64,000 bases of DNA from Fen-1258 sp041658245 (GTDB lineage Bacteria > Bacteroidota > Ignavibacteria > Ignavibacteriales > Melioribacteraceae). The notes beneath the pieces are model-generated. The model saw only the letters and a program-made list of their open reading frames with translations. It was not told where the DNA came from and made no database searches. Positions within the stretch are counted from its first letter, which is position 1. Every line of letters begins with the position of its first letter. The position numbers and the translations under genes are program-made. Shown one piece after another: positions 26,905-36,348 of the stretch. The stretch is from positions 1-64,000 of the forward strand of contig JBBAAM010000001.1 in NCBI GenBank assembly GCA_041658245.1. Reading direction: 5' to 3'.

Positions 26905-27828
26905 ATGAAAAGAATACACTTTGTAGTTAACGGACGATTTAAGCATACCGAAAAAACCATCAAGGAAATCGAAGATGCATTCGGAGAAGAATTTTTAGTT
27001 TGGGTCTCGGTTACAAACGGGAATGGACACGCAATTGAACTATCAAAGAACGCAGTGCTGGGCGGAACAGATTATTTAATTGCCGCCGGCGGCGATGGAA
27101 CAATGAGCGAAGTTGTTAACGGCGTAATGCAAGTAGAGAGATCGAAAAGAGAAAATTTAATAGTTGGATTGTATCCTTTTGGAAGCGGAAATGATTTTGC
27201 CCGAACGATGAAGCTAACCAAGAAACTTTCCGACCTATACGCGCTGCTGAAAAACAACTCAACAACTCCAATTGATATTGGAAAGCTCGAATACAAAAAT
27301 ATGAACGGCGAAAATGCTGTTAGATATTTTAACAACATAACTGATATAGGACTCGGCGCTGAAATTGCCAAACGTGTTAATGAAGGCAAAAAGATTTATG
27401 GACCTAACTTTGATTTTTTTAAAGCCACAGTTCTTGGTTTCTTGAAATACAAGAGAAAACAATTAAGGATTATTTCCGAAGAATTTAATTGGAGTGGCAG
27501 CTTGCTGATATTGTGTTTAGCGAACGGAAAATATTTCGGAAGCGGGTTGTGCATTGCACCGCACGCAAAAGTGAATGACGGAAAATACTCCATTACACTT
27601 GCCGGAAATGTCAGTCTGATAGACTACTTAAAAAATCTTTCTAATATCCGTAAAGGTAGATTTGTAAATCACCCCGAGTTATATTACAAAGAAGTAGAAA
27701 GCTGTACGATCGAACCGATTGGTGATGAATGTTTGATCGAAGCCGACGGCGAGATGATAGGAAAGATTCCGCTGAAAGCAACAATGCTGAAAAACGAGCT
27801 CAAATTTCTTGCGCCAATCGGAGTTTAA
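26905..27828 (+). CDS. Diacylglycerol/lipid kinase family protein
   Basis: A 307-residue YegS/DgkB-type kinase with the nucleotide-binding motif AAGGDGTMSEVVNGV and the substrate motif PFGSGNDFART. The C-terminal beta-sandwich ends EADGEMIGKIP. It phosphorylates lipid diacylglycerol or a related lipid at the membrane. Divergent from the acyl-CoA synthetase gene. Confidence 0.9.
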   Translation: MKRIHFVVNGRFKHTEKTIKEIEDAFGEEFLVWVSVTNGNGHAIELSKNAVLGGTDYLIAAGGDGTMSEVVNGVMQVERSKRENLIVGLYPFGSGNDFARTMKLTKKLSDLYALLKNNSTTPIDIGKLEYKNMNGENAVRYFNNITDIGLGAEIAKRVNEGKKIYGPNFDFFKATVLGFLKYKRKQLRIISEEFNWSGSLLILCLANGKYFGSGLCIAPHAKVNDGKYSITLAGNVSLIDYLKNLSNIRKGRFVNHPELYYKEVESCTIEPIGDECLIEADGEMIGKIPLKATMLKNELKFLAPIGV

Positions 27829-27988
27829 TATAAATCTAATTATGCGTTAAGAACTTCTCCAAAAACCGGCACTCTGACAACAAATTTACTCCAATCACGT
27901 GAGTCCATAATCTTTCTCCCGTTATTCTTGTAGATATTTTAACTTACGTATCATTATTTTAACTATTAATCTTGGGAGAAATGTAATA

Positions 27989-28159
27989 ATGGAGAGAGAA
28001 TATAAAGTTACAACTGGCGGAAGAATAACAATTCCGGCAGGACTAAGAAAAAAACATGGAATTAAAACCCCGGTAAAAATATTGATTGAAGAATTGAAAG
28101 ACGGAATAAAAATTTATCCTCTGAATAAAAAGACCAAGAAAAGGTTTCATCTCACTTAA
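27989..28159 (+). CDS. AbrB/MazE-like small DNA-binding protein
   Basis: A 56-residue protein beginning MEREYKVTTGGRITIPAGLR, then KKHGIKTPVKILIEE. This is the swapped-hairpin AbrB fold common in antitoxins. GGGAGA lies about 9 bases before the ATG. No toxin gene follows: the next sequence (28171) is a truncated copy of the truA start. It is therefore an orphan antitoxin or regulator. Confidence 0.7.
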   Translation: MEREYKVTTGGRITIPAGLRKKHGIKTPVKILIEELKDGIKIYPLNKKTKKRFHLT

Positions 28160-28170
28160 AAAATAATGTG

Positions 28171-28222
28171 ATGTCCCGCTTCAAACTATATATAGAATAC
28201 GAAGGCACGCGTACAGTGGCTG
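28171..28222 (+). repeat. Remnant copy of the truA 5' end (copy 1)
   Basis: Encodes MSRFKLYIEYEGTR exactly as TruA (29353), with synonymous changes (TTT to TTC, TTA to CTA), then loses one base after CACGCG and falls out of frame. It follows the AbrB-like gene by 11 bases. Confidence 0.88.
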
Positions 28223-28244
28223 AAAAAACATTTTTTGAAGAATC

Positions 28245-28619
28245 AACTGTTCGAATATTTCGAACAGTTCAAATTAGTTTATAGAGAGAGTTCAGTTATC
28301 CGGAATTTCCGGATAGCTGCGAACACGAACACTTGCAAAATTTGCAACAGTTCAAAAATTCGAGGAAAGATTGAAATTGTCAGTTGTCAAGAAATATTTG
28401 ACAGCTCAAAAATAAAGGTTACGGGTCAGTATTATTTCCATAAAAAAACGGGACCCGCTACGCAGTTCCCGCATAAATCTGTAATCTGGCTACGGACGCT
28501 AGATAACTAAACCTAGTACAAATATAATAAGATGGATTTGAAAAACTAAAAAAAATATCATATAGTCTATAGTAGATAAAAAATGAAATTTCCAGTTGTC
28601 AGGAAATACCTGACAGTTC
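28245..28619. repeat. Cluster of five imperfect palindromes flanked by AACTG/CAGTT
   Basis: Palindromes at 28245-28269 (arms AACTGTTCGAA, perfect), 28293-28319 (arms CAGTTATCCGGAA, one mismatch) and 28333-28347 (TTGCAAA-A-TTTGCAA). Two more are at 28382-28407 (AGTTGTCAAG arm) and 28593-28619 (AGTTGTCAGG-AAATA-CCTGACAGTT). All share AACTG or CAGTT outer ends but different cores. They occupy the segment between two truA remnants; no credible gene lies here. Confidence 0.7.
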
Positions 28620-28649
28620 GAAAGGAAGCAAAAGCAATAAGAGAAAAAA

Positions 28650-28708
28650 ATGAGCAGGTTCAAACTGTATATAAAATACGAAGGCACGCGATACAGCGGT
28701 TGGCAAAT
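28650..28708 (+). repeat. Remnant copy of the truA 5' end (copy 2)
   Basis: Encodes MSRFKLYIKYEGTRYSGWQ, the TruA N-terminus with one E to K change and several synonymous differences (for example TCCCGC to AGCAGG), then continues into unrelated codons and a stop. It lies just before the toxin-antitoxin pair. Confidence 0.88.
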
Positions 28709-28789
28709 AGATAGAACAGCTCAAGAATTCAATATTGAAGTTAGCGCTGCTATTTAGTAATCTTGCCAATAAAATTTGGACAAAAAAAC

Positions 28790-29008
28790 ATGGATCAAAC
28801 AATAGAAGTAACAGCGGTTTTAAGGGAAATAATAAAATCAAGTATTCGGGAAGTGTTAGCCGAAGAGAGGATTTCGCTTATTCAAGCAATAATTCCGGCG
28901 GTCTCACCAAAGGAATTGGCTGATATAAAAAAGAGATATGGCATACCGGCAGACTATAACGAGAAAGATTTTTCTGATAAGACCTTATGGTTCTTAAATG
29001 ACAATTAA
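28790..29008 (+). CDS. Putative antitoxin of a RelBE/ParDE-type pair
   Basis: A 72-residue acidic helical protein (MDQTIEVTAVLREIIKSSI onward) overlapping the toxin gene by 11 bases. I choose the ATG at 28790; a 9-residue longer frame exists, but its first codons lack support. Its position before a RelE-like toxin suggests it neutralises and autoregulates. The family was not recognised from sequence. Confidence 0.65.
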   Translation: MDQTIEVTAVLREIIKSSIREVLAEERISLIQAIIPAVSPKELADIKKRYGIPADYNEKDFSDKTLWFLNDN

Positions 29009-29276
29009 ACTTTCTAAAAACGCTTCAAAGTTTTTGGACTCTGTAACTGAAAAAGAGAAAAACAGAATTAGAGAAAAAGTTAAAAAACTGTTCATCTCAC
29101 TCGATCAAAATGGAATTATCCCATTTAAGGAAATGGATATTAAAAAGTTAGAAGGAGAGTGGAATGGATTTATGAGAATGCGGATTGGAAAGAACAGAGT
29201 AATATTCAAAATAGACGGCTTGAATAAAGAATTATTAATCTATGAAATAGATAACCGCGGCAGTGTCTACAAATAA
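28998..29276 (+). CDS. RelE/ParE-superfamily toxin
   Basis: A 92-residue protein with the RelE/ParE fold pattern: MTIKLSKNASKFLDSV, KKLEGEWNGFMRMRIGKNRV (the typical L-x-G-x-(Y/F)RxRxGxYRV region) and IYEIDNRGSVY at the C-terminus. Such toxins cleave mRNA at ribosomes or poison gyrase. It ends 76 bases before truA, between a truA remnant and the intact gene. Confidence 0.8.
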   Translation: MTIKLSKNASKFLDSVTEKEKNRIREKVKKLFISLDQNGIIPFKEMDIKKLEGEWNGFMRMRIGKNRVIFKIDGLNKELLIYEIDNRGSVYK

Positions 29277-29352
29277 TTTTAAAAGTTATAACTTGAACAA
29301 ATGTTTTTTTTTGAAACCCATCTTTTTATTTCCCTTAAAGAATGATTGAGCA

Positions 29353-30159
29353 ATGTCCCGCTTTAAATTATATATAGAATACGAAGGCACGCGGTACAGC
29401 GGCTGGCAGATGCAAAAGAACAGTAAATCTGTTCAGGGGAAATTGTATGAAATTGCGGAAAGAATTTTTAAGGGAGAACGCTTAGAAATTTACGGTTCGG
29501 GTAGAACGGATGCGGGCGTTCATGCGCTTTGCCAAGTCGCTCATCTTGAAGCGAAGACAATGCTTGCACCGGAAATAATACGAATGAAATTTAACGACGA
29601 ACTTCCTTCCGATATTAATATTATAGAAGTAGAAAAAGTAAATCCTAAATTTCACGCACGGCACGATGCAAAAAGCAGAAGCTATATTTATCAAATCTCT
29701 AGAAGAAGAACCGCATTCGGCAAACCATTTGTCTGGTGGATCAAAGATGATTTGAATTTTGAAAAGATGAGTAATGCATCAAAACTTTTTATCGGGATGC
29801 ATGATTACAAATCGTTCGCTGATAAAGACGACGAAGAGAAATCAACAAAAGTTTTGATTGAAGATATTCAAATGAAAGAAGACAGCGATTTAATATTAAT
29901 CCGTATTATAGGTTCACACTTTTTGTGGAAACAAGTCCGAAGAATGATCGGTGTTCTTGTAGAAATCGGTCGAGGAAAACTTTTAGAAAAAGATTTAAAA
30001 TATTTTATAGAGCACATTTCGCCAACGCCCGCAAAATATACAGCTCCGCCATCGGGATTGTTTCTTGAACAAGTAATCTATCAAGGAGAGAAACACGATA
30101 AAATTTTAGGCGCAATGATAGACGTTCAATCAAGAGTAAGATTAAGATCGAGAGCATGA
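29353..30159 (+). CDS. truA: tRNA pseudouridine(38-40) synthase
   Basis: A 268-residue pseudouridine synthase with the catalytic aspartate in GSGRTDAGVHALCQ and FHARHDAKSRSYIYQI. It modifies the anticodon arm of many tRNAs. The last codons (QSRVRLRSRA) are read from a GATCAAG-like interspersed repeat, so the C-terminal tail is probably not ancestral. It overlaps the transporter gene by 4 bases. Its first 50-60 bases recur twice upstream. Confidence 0.95.
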   Translation: MSRFKLYIEYEGTRYSGWQMQKNSKSVQGKLYEIAERIFKGERLEIYGSGRTDAGVHALCQVAHLEAKTMLAPEIIRMKFNDELPSDINIIEVEKVNPKFHARHDAKSRSYIYQISRRRTAFGKPFVWWIKDDLNFEKMSNASKLFIGMHDYKSFADKDDEEKSTKVLIEDIQMKEDSDLILIRIIGSHFLWKQVRRMIGVLVEIGRGKLLEKDLKYFIEHISPTPAKYTAPPSGLFLEQVIYQGEKHDKILGAMIDVQSRVRLRSRA

Positions 30160-31055
30160 TCACGAACCCTCTGATTACCAACAACCAATCACTAATCGTG
30201 AAATTCTGGAAACCCTTATTTGCGGTCATCGTTTGGGGTTTATCTTTTATTGCTACAAAGAATGTACTCACAGAAGTTAAACCTGAGGTAATTGTTTTCC
30301 TGCGTCAGCTATTGGGAATATTATTTTTAGCTGCAATTCTATTAAAACGAAAAAGAAAATTTTCAATTAACATACGCGAACAAAAATGGATCTTTGTTCT
30401 TGCTGCTATCGCATGCTTTCATTTGTGGATTCAAGTTACGGGACTTCAGTGGACAACGGCTTCGCATACAGGCTGGATAATCGGAATTACTCCCGTGTTC
30501 ATGGTAATACTCGGTATTATTTTCTTTAAGGAAAAAATCTCTTCGTTACAAACGCTGGGAATAATAGTCGCGTTTTTAGGATTAGTAATTCTTGTTAGTA
30601 AAGGCGAACTAACGTCGCTGGATTTTATAAAAAACAAAGGCGATGTGCTGATAATATCAAGTTCAGCAACGTGGTCCATCTACTCGATGGTAAACAAAAA
30701 AATAACATTAAACCTCTCACCGGTTTTAACTACATTTTATTTATTTTTAATTGTTGCTGTAATAATAGCACCGTTCACAATTAATCAGAATAATATTTCG
30801 GACGTTTTTCGCTTATCAATAAGCGGATGGGGTTCAATATTGTTTCTTGGGATTTTTTGTTCCGGAATAGCATATACTTTGTGGGCACAGGCGTTAAATG
30901 AAATGAGCGCATCGCGTGTTGGTGCGTTTCTTTATATCGAGCCGTTCATAACATTTTTCGGCTCATGGATTTTATTGAGCGAACAAATAACATTATTAAC
31001 TTTGTTGAGTGGATTGATTATTATTGGCGGCGTAGTATTAGTAAATAGAAAATAA
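30156..31055 (+). CDS. EamA/DMT-family transporter
   Basis: A 299-residue membrane protein with ten predicted helices in two EamA repeats (for example FAVIVWGLSFIATKNVL and WGSILFLGIFCSGIAYTLWAQ). It exports small metabolites; substrate unknown. The ATG overlaps the truA stop (ATGA). Confidence 0.88.
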   Translation: MITNPLITNNQSLIVKFWKPLFAVIVWGLSFIATKNVLTEVKPEVIVFLRQLLGILFLAAILLKRKRKFSINIREQKWIFVLAAIACFHLWIQVTGLQWTTASHTGWIIGITPVFMVILGIIFFKEKISSLQTLGIIVAFLGLVILVSKGELTSLDFIKNKGDVLIISSSATWSIYSMVNKKITLNLSPVLTTFYLFLIVAVIIAPFTINQNNISDVFRLSISGWGSILFLGIFCSGIAYTLWAQALNEMSASRVGAFLYIEPFITFFGSWILLSEQITLLTLLSGLIIIGGVVLVNRK

Positions 31056-31116
31056 ATACGAAAGGAGCACAAAATAAAATAGAATTATTCTTAACAAACA
31101 ATAGATGGTGAAAATC

Positions 31117-33219
31117 ATGAAAAAAAATCTTTTAACATTGAGCTTAATAATGCTTATGAGCGCATTTACAATTCAGGATGATACTAAAAATCAAAACAAT
31201 CCTTTTTTTAATGAATGGAAGACCCCGTTCCAAACACCGCCGTTTAATGAAATTAAGAACGAACATTTTCTGCCAGCGATTGAAGAAGGAATTAAAAGAG
31301 AAAAAGCCGAAATTGAAATAATTATCAACAACAACGAAAAGCCGACATTCAAAAATACTATCGAAGCAATTGAAAAAAACGGCGAGTTTCTAGAGCGCGT
31401 CACTAGAGTTTTCGGAGGTTTAACAGGCGCCAACACGAACGATGAATTGCAGAAGATAGCCAGAATAACCACACCAATGTTAACAAAACACCGCGATGAT
31501 ATTAGTCTAAACGAAAAACTCTTTGAACGCATTAATAGCATCTATCAAGAAAAAGACAAACTAAAACTTACACCCGAACAAAAGAACGTACTTGAGAATT
31601 ACTACACCAATTTTGTTAGAAGCGGTGCAAATCTTGATGCTGCTGGAAAATCAAAACTAAGAAAAATTAACGAAGAACTTTCCAATCTCGCCTTAAAGTT
31701 TAGTGAAAATCTTCTGAAAGAGACCAATGCAATTGCGCTGGTAATTGATAAGCAGGAAGATTTAGCTGGACTTTCGGAAGACGTGATCAACGCTGCGGCA
31801 GAATTGGCAAAAGCAAAAAAGATGGAAAGCAAATGGGTGTTCTCGCTTCAAAAGCCAAGCTTCATTCCTTTCCTTCAATATTCGCAAAAGCGAGAACTTC
31901 GCGAGAAAATTTTCAAAGCTTATATCAACCGCGGAAACAACAACAATGAATTTGATAATAAGAAAATCGTTTCCCGTGTTGCAGCACTTCGGGTAGAAAG
32001 AGCCAATCTATTGGGATATAAAACATTTGCAGATTTCGTTCTTGAGCGCAACATGGCAAAGACACCGGAAAATGTTTTTAAGTTTTTAAATGATCTTTGG
32101 ACGCCCGCTGTTCACCGTGCGAAAAATGAAGCTGCAGATATGCAGAGAATAATAGATAAGGAAGGCGGCAACTTCAAATTAGCCGCATGGGATTGGTGGC
32201 ACTATGCCGAAAAAGTGAAGAAGGAAAAATATTCTCTTGATGAATCAATGCTTCGTCCGTATTTCAAAATGGAAAACGTAAGAGCGGGCGCATTTGCCGT
32301 TGCTTCTAAACTATATGGCATTAAATTTATTAAGAGAAATGATATTCAAGTTTATCAACCTGATGTTGAAGCATTTGAAGTTCAGGAAGCAAACGGTAAA
32401 CACCTTGGTGTTTATTATTCCGATTATTATCCACGCGATGGAAAAAGAAGCGGTGCATGGTCCAGCGGATTTAGAGGACAGTCGAACATCGCCGGAAAAT
32501 TTATTACTCCGCTAGTTTATAATGTTGGGAATTTTGCAAAACCAACAGCAGATAAACCTTCGCTGATGAGTATTGATGAAGTGAATACATTGTTCCATGA
32601 ATTAGGACATGGTCTTAATTCTCTGTTCTCTAATGTTACTTATTCCGGCGGAAGAAATGTACCAAGAGACTTTGTAGAATTGCCGTCACAAGTTATGGAG
32701 AACTGGGCGTTGGAACCGGAAGTATTAAAAATGTATGCAAAACATTATCAGACCGGTCAAGTAATTCCGCAAGAGTTGATAGATAAAATTGAGAACTCCC
32801 GATTGTTTAATCAAGGATTTGAAACAGTAGAATATCTTGCAGCATCTTTCCTTGATATGGATTGGCATATGCTTGCCGATTCAAAAGAAAGAGATGTGCC
32901 GACATTTGAAAAAGAATCGTTTGTCAAAATCGGATTGATGCCGGAAATAGAATCACGGTATCAAAGCACAAACTATGCTCATATAATGGGCGGGTACGCA
33001 GCGGGTTATTATAGTTACATCTGGGCTGCAGTTCTTGATGCGGACGCTTTTCAAGCATTTAAGGAAAAAGGAAATTTGTTTGATAAAAAAACCGCAGTAG
33101 CATTTAGAAATTATATTCTTGCAAAGAGCGGTACCGATGATGCAATGGTTCTCTATAAAAAATTCAGAGGAAGAGAACCCAACGTAAATGCATTACTAAA
33201 ACGAAGAGGACTTAATTAA
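31117..33219 (+). CDS. M3 family peptidyl-dipeptidase (Dcp-like)
   Basis: A 700-residue thimet-type metallopeptidase with zinc motif FHELGHGLN and the downstream glutamate ligand region. The ATG at 31117 gives a signal peptide (KKNLLTLSLIMLMSAFT) and has GGTGA 8 bases upstream; an ATG 12 bases earlier is in frame. It cleaves dipeptides from peptide C-termini, probably in the periplasm. Confidence 0.92.
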   Translation: MKKNLLTLSLIMLMSAFTIQDDTKNQNNPFFNEWKTPFQTPPFNEIKNEHFLPAIEEGIKREKAEIEIIINNNEKPTFKNTIEAIEKNGEFLERVTRVFGGLTGANTNDELQKIARITTPMLTKHRDDISLNEKLFERINSIYQEKDKLKLTPEQKNVLENYYTNFVRSGANLDAAGKSKLRKINEELSNLALKFSENLLKETNAIALVIDKQEDLAGLSEDVINAAAELAKAKKMESKWVFSLQKPSFIPFLQYSQKRELREKIFKAYINRGNNNNEFDNKKIVSRVAALRVERANLLGYKTFADFVLERNMAKTPENVFKFLNDLWTPAVHRAKNEAADMQRIIDKEGGNFKLAAWDWWHYAEKVKKEKYSLDESMLRPYFKMENVRAGAFAVASKLYGIKFIKRNDIQVYQPDVEAFEVQEANGKHLGVYYSDYYPRDGKRSGAWSSGFRGQSNIAGKFITPLVYNVGNFAKPTADKPSLMSIDEVNTLFHELGHGLNSLFSNVTYSGGRNVPRDFVELPSQVMENWALEPEVLKMYAKHYQTGQVIPQELIDKIENSRLFNQGFETVEYLAASFLDMDWHMLADSKERDVPTFEKESFVKIGLMPEIESRYQSTNYAHIMGGYAAGYYSYIWAAVLDADAFQAFKEKGNLFDKKTAVAFRNYILAKSGTDDAMVLYKKFRGREPNVNALLKRRGLN

Positions 33220-33222
33220 CAA

Positions 33223-33288
33223 ACGTGAGACGTGAAAGGCGAAACGAAAATAATTTTCACTTCACGTCTTCCATTTCACGTCTCACGT
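33223..33288. repeat. Long inverted repeat of the ACGTGAGACGTGAAA family
   Basis: Perfect 15-bp arms ACGTGAGACGTGAAA (33223-33237) and TTTCACGTCTCACGT (33274-33288) between the M3 peptidase and amidohydrolase genes. Related words occur at 38672-38700, 41683-41750 and 61163-61194. It could terminate transcription of the peptidase gene. Confidence 0.75.
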
Positions 33289-33303
33289 AACAATGAGGTT
33301 GAT

Positions 33304-35031
33304 ATGAATCTAAAAAAAACATTTGTAATGTTGATCATATTCCCAACAGTTCTACTAATATTAAATTGCGGAGGGAAAAAAGAAGTGAAAAATCCTGCAG
33401 ATTTGGTTTTGATAAACGGAGTTGTTGCAACAGTTGAAGATAATAATCCATCTGCGGAAGCAGTCGCTGTAAAAAATGGAAAAATTTTTGCTGTCGGCTC
33501 AACAAGCGAAATTGAAAGTTTTATCGGCGACTCAACACAAGTTGTTGATTTGAAAGAAAAATTTTTAATGCCGGGATTTAATGATAGTCACGCGCACTTC
33601 CTGGGTATTGGCAATTCAAAAATGATATTAGATTTCCACGAAGCCAAAAATTGGGACGAGGTTATAACTATTGTTGCAAAAGCTGCAGAGAGCGCAAAAC
33701 CAGGAGAATGGATAATTGGAAGAGGATGGCATCAAGAAAAATTTAATCAGGCTCCCAACCCAAACGTAAATGGTTACCCGATTCACAATGAATTGAGCAA
33801 AGCATCACCGAGAAATCCCGTAATGCTAACTCATGCAAGCGGACATGCAATTTTTGCAAATGCGAAAGCAATGCAGATTGCCGGGGTTAATAGAAACACA
33901 AAAGATCCCGATGGCGGAACGATTGAACGGGACTCTCTTGGCAATCCAATCGGCGTATTTGAAGAGAATGCCGAAAATCTAATTGCAAAATATTATAATG
34001 ATTATCTTGCAAAAAGAACACCCTTACAAATTCAGGTAGATTACGAAAAAAAGATTCAGCTTGCTTCCGAAGAATGTTTACAAAAGGGAGTTACATCCTT
34101 TACCGATGCGGGAGAAACTTTTGATGTTATTGATATTCTTAAAAAATATGCAGATGAGAAAAAGCTTAAAGTTAGATTAAACATAATGGTGGGCGATACT
34201 TATGCGAACATGAGAGAGAAACTTGCTTTATATAGAATGGTTGGATATGCAGACGGATTTCTAACGGTACGCTCGATTAAACAATATATAGACGGTGCGC
34301 TCGGCTCGCGCGGAGCTTGGCTGCTTGAACCATACGCAGATTTACCGGGCAGTACAGGCTCTAATGTAACTCCGGTTAACGATTTAAAAAAAATTGCCGA
34401 TCTGGCAATTGCCTATAATTATCAATTGAGAATTCATGCAATTGGCGATAAAGGCAACCGCGAAGTTCTAAACATTTATGAAGAAATATTTAAAAAACAT
34501 CCGGACAAAAAAGGTTTACGCTGGTGCATCGAACATGCACAGCATTTATCAGCTCAAGACATTCCGCGCTTTGCCAAACTAGGAGTTATAGCCGTGATGC
34601 AGGGCGTGCATTGTACTTCGGATGCAACATTCGTTCCTGAAAGATTGGGAGACGCACGCGCAGAAGAAGGGGCTTATGTCTGGAAGAAGCTTATCAATAG
34701 CGGGGCAAGAATTTGTAACGGAACAGACGCACCGGTTGAAGATGTGGATCCGATCAAATGTTTTTATTCCGCGGTTACAAGAAAAGACGTTGATGGAAAT
34801 GTTTTTTACGGCGATCAGAAAATGTCGCGCATGGAAGCATTAAAATCATACACAATCAACGGAGCATTCGCATCGTTTGAAGAGGATGTAAAAGGGTCAA
34901 TAGCAATCGGAAAATTTGCAGATCTTGTCGTGTTATCAAATGATTTGTTAAAATGCAGTGACGATGAAATAATGAACATAAAAGTATTGTATACAATTGT
35001 AGGTGGAAAGATTTTATATACTGCAAAATAA
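33304..35031 (+). CDS. Amidohydrolase family protein (YtcJ-like), lipoprotein-like signal
   Basis: A 575-residue metal-dependent hydrolase with the metal-binding motif GFNDSHAHF, further histidines in IHAIGDKGNRE and IEHAQHL, and the aspartate in NGTDAPVEDVDP. I place the start at 33304 (MNLKKTFVMLIIFPTVLLIL), preceded by GAGG; the longer in-frame extension to 33232 only reads through the inverted repeat. The signal ends LILNCGG, suggesting a lipoprotein. Substrate unknown. Confidence 0.88.
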   Translation: MNLKKTFVMLIIFPTVLLILNCGGKKEVKNPADLVLINGVVATVEDNNPSAEAVAVKNGKIFAVGSTSEIESFIGDSTQVVDLKEKFLMPGFNDSHAHFLGIGNSKMILDFHEAKNWDEVITIVAKAAESAKPGEWIIGRGWHQEKFNQAPNPNVNGYPIHNELSKASPRNPVMLTHASGHAIFANAKAMQIAGVNRNTKDPDGGTIERDSLGNPIGVFEENAENLIAKYYNDYLAKRTPLQIQVDYEKKIQLASEECLQKGVTSFTDAGETFDVIDILKKYADEKKLKVRLNIMVGDTYANMREKLALYRMVGYADGFLTVRSIKQYIDGALGSRGAWLLEPYADLPGSTGSNVTPVNDLKKIADLAIAYNYQLRIHAIGDKGNREVLNIYEEIFKKHPDKKGLRWCIEHAQHLSAQDIPRFAKLGVIAVMQGVHCTSDATFVPERLGDARAEEGAYVWKKLINSGARICNGTDAPVEDVDPIKCFYSAVTRKDVDGNVFYGDQKMSRMEALKSYTINGAFASFEEDVKGSIAIGKFADLVVLSNDLLKCSDDEIMNIKVLYTIVGGKILYTAK

Positions 35032-35122
35032 TTTTGCGACTTTGCGTCGTGGCAAGAGATGGTTTTTTTGCAATGCCATTAGCACCTAAATCGATTTGTG
35101 ATTACTCTGGAGTAGAGGGCGA

Positions 35123-36346
35123 ATGAAAAAGTTTGATATACCAAATTATTATCGTAGTCCGATAATCTCCAAATTAAAAGAACTGCGCAAGAGCGAAGAT
35201 CCTCGCAAAAAAGATTTTTCACCAACCGCTCTCAATTTCGGCCCGGTTAAATTTTTGATTGCACGGCATTTTGGTTTTTGTTATGGAGTTGAGAACGCAA
35301 TTGAAATAGCATATAAAACAGTAGAAGAAAATCCCGGTAAAAGAATTTATCTCTTAAGCGAAATGATCCACAATCCGCTTGTGAACTTAGATCTGCAAAG
35401 CAAAGGTGTTAAATTTATTATGGATGCATACGGTAATCAATTCGTTGAGTGGAATGAAATAAATTCAAACGACATTGTTATTATTCCCGCTTTCGGAACC
35501 ACTATAGAAATTGAAATACTTCTGAAGGAAAAAGGGATTGATACAATTAAGTTCAATACTACGTGCCCGTTTGTTGAAAAAGTTTGGAACCGCGCTGAAG
35601 ATTTAGGGAAAGAAAACTTTACGGTAATAATTCACGGTAAAGCGAAGCACGAAGAAACACGCGCAACATTTTCTCACAGCAATCTAACCGCACCCTCCTT
35701 GATAGTTCGCAACATCGAAGAAGCAACGGCTGTATCCAAAACCATTCTTGGCGAAATGAATAAAGAGGAGTTCTACAAATATTTTGAAAGAAAATGTTCG
35801 AAAGGTTTTGATATTACTAAAGATCTTGAACGTATAGGCGTTGTAAATCAAACAACAATGTTAGCATCAGAGACTCAAGCAATATCAGATCTTCTGCGCG
35901 AAACAATGGTAAAAAAATACGACGTGGAAAATCTAAAAGAACATTTCGCCGATACAAGGGACACATTATGTTATGCAACTAACGATAACCAGAGTGCAAC
36001 GGTTGGCTTGAAACAAGAAGAGGCAGATCTGGCAATTATTATTGGCGGTTATAACAGCTCGAACACTTCTCATCTTGTTGAACTGTTGGAAGAAAAATTT
36101 ACCACATACTTTATTTCCGGTGCAGAAAAAATCATCTCGGAAAAGCTTGTAAGCCATTTTGATATTCATACTCGAAAAGAAAAAGCAACGGAAGATTATC
36201 TTCCGCGCAAAGCTAAAATTACTATAGCGATTACAAGCGGTGCATCATGCCCCGATTCTGTTGTGGATGATGTGCTGAATAAACTGCTTTCTTTTTTTAG
36301 CGAGACAAAGAACATCGAAGAAATTCTTAAGTCGTTGCAAATCTGA
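35123..36346 (+). CDS. ispH: 4-hydroxy-3-methylbut-2-enyl diphosphate reductase
   Basis: The last enzyme of the MEP isoprenoid pathway, producing IPP and DMAPP with a 4Fe-4S cluster. The three cluster cysteines are in HFGFCYGVENA, NTTCPFVEKVW and DTLCYATNDNQ. Conserved histidines are in MIHNPL and IHGKAKHEET. At 407 residues it is the longer form (E. coli about 316), with an N-terminal extension. GTAGAGGG precedes the ATG. Confidence 0.95.
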   Translation: MKKFDIPNYYRSPIISKLKELRKSEDPRKKDFSPTALNFGPVKFLIARHFGFCYGVENAIEIAYKTVEENPGKRIYLLSEMIHNPLVNLDLQSKGVKFIMDAYGNQFVEWNEINSNDIVIIPAFGTTIEIEILLKEKGIDTIKFNTTCPFVEKVWNRAEDLGKENFTVIIHGKAKHEETRATFSHSNLTAPSLIVRNIEEATAVSKTILGEMNKEEFYKYFERKCSKGFDITKDLERIGVVNQTTMLASETQAISDLLRETMVKKYDVENLKEHFADTRDTLCYATNDNQSATVGLKQEEADLAIIIGGYNSSNTSHLVELLEEKFTTYFISGAEKIISEKLVSHFDIHTRKEKATEDYLPRKAKITIAITSGASCPDSVVDDVLNKLLSFFSETKNIEEILKSLQI

Positions 36347-36348
36347 TC

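Noticed and set aside
28235..28510. A 91-codon open frame between truA remnants
   Set aside because: It is made of palindromes and low-complexity sequence, has no ribosome binding site and no recognisable domain.
33232..33303. N-terminal extension of the amidohydrolase
   Set aside because: The 24 codons read through an inverted repeat; a signal peptide and ribosome binding site support the start at 33304.
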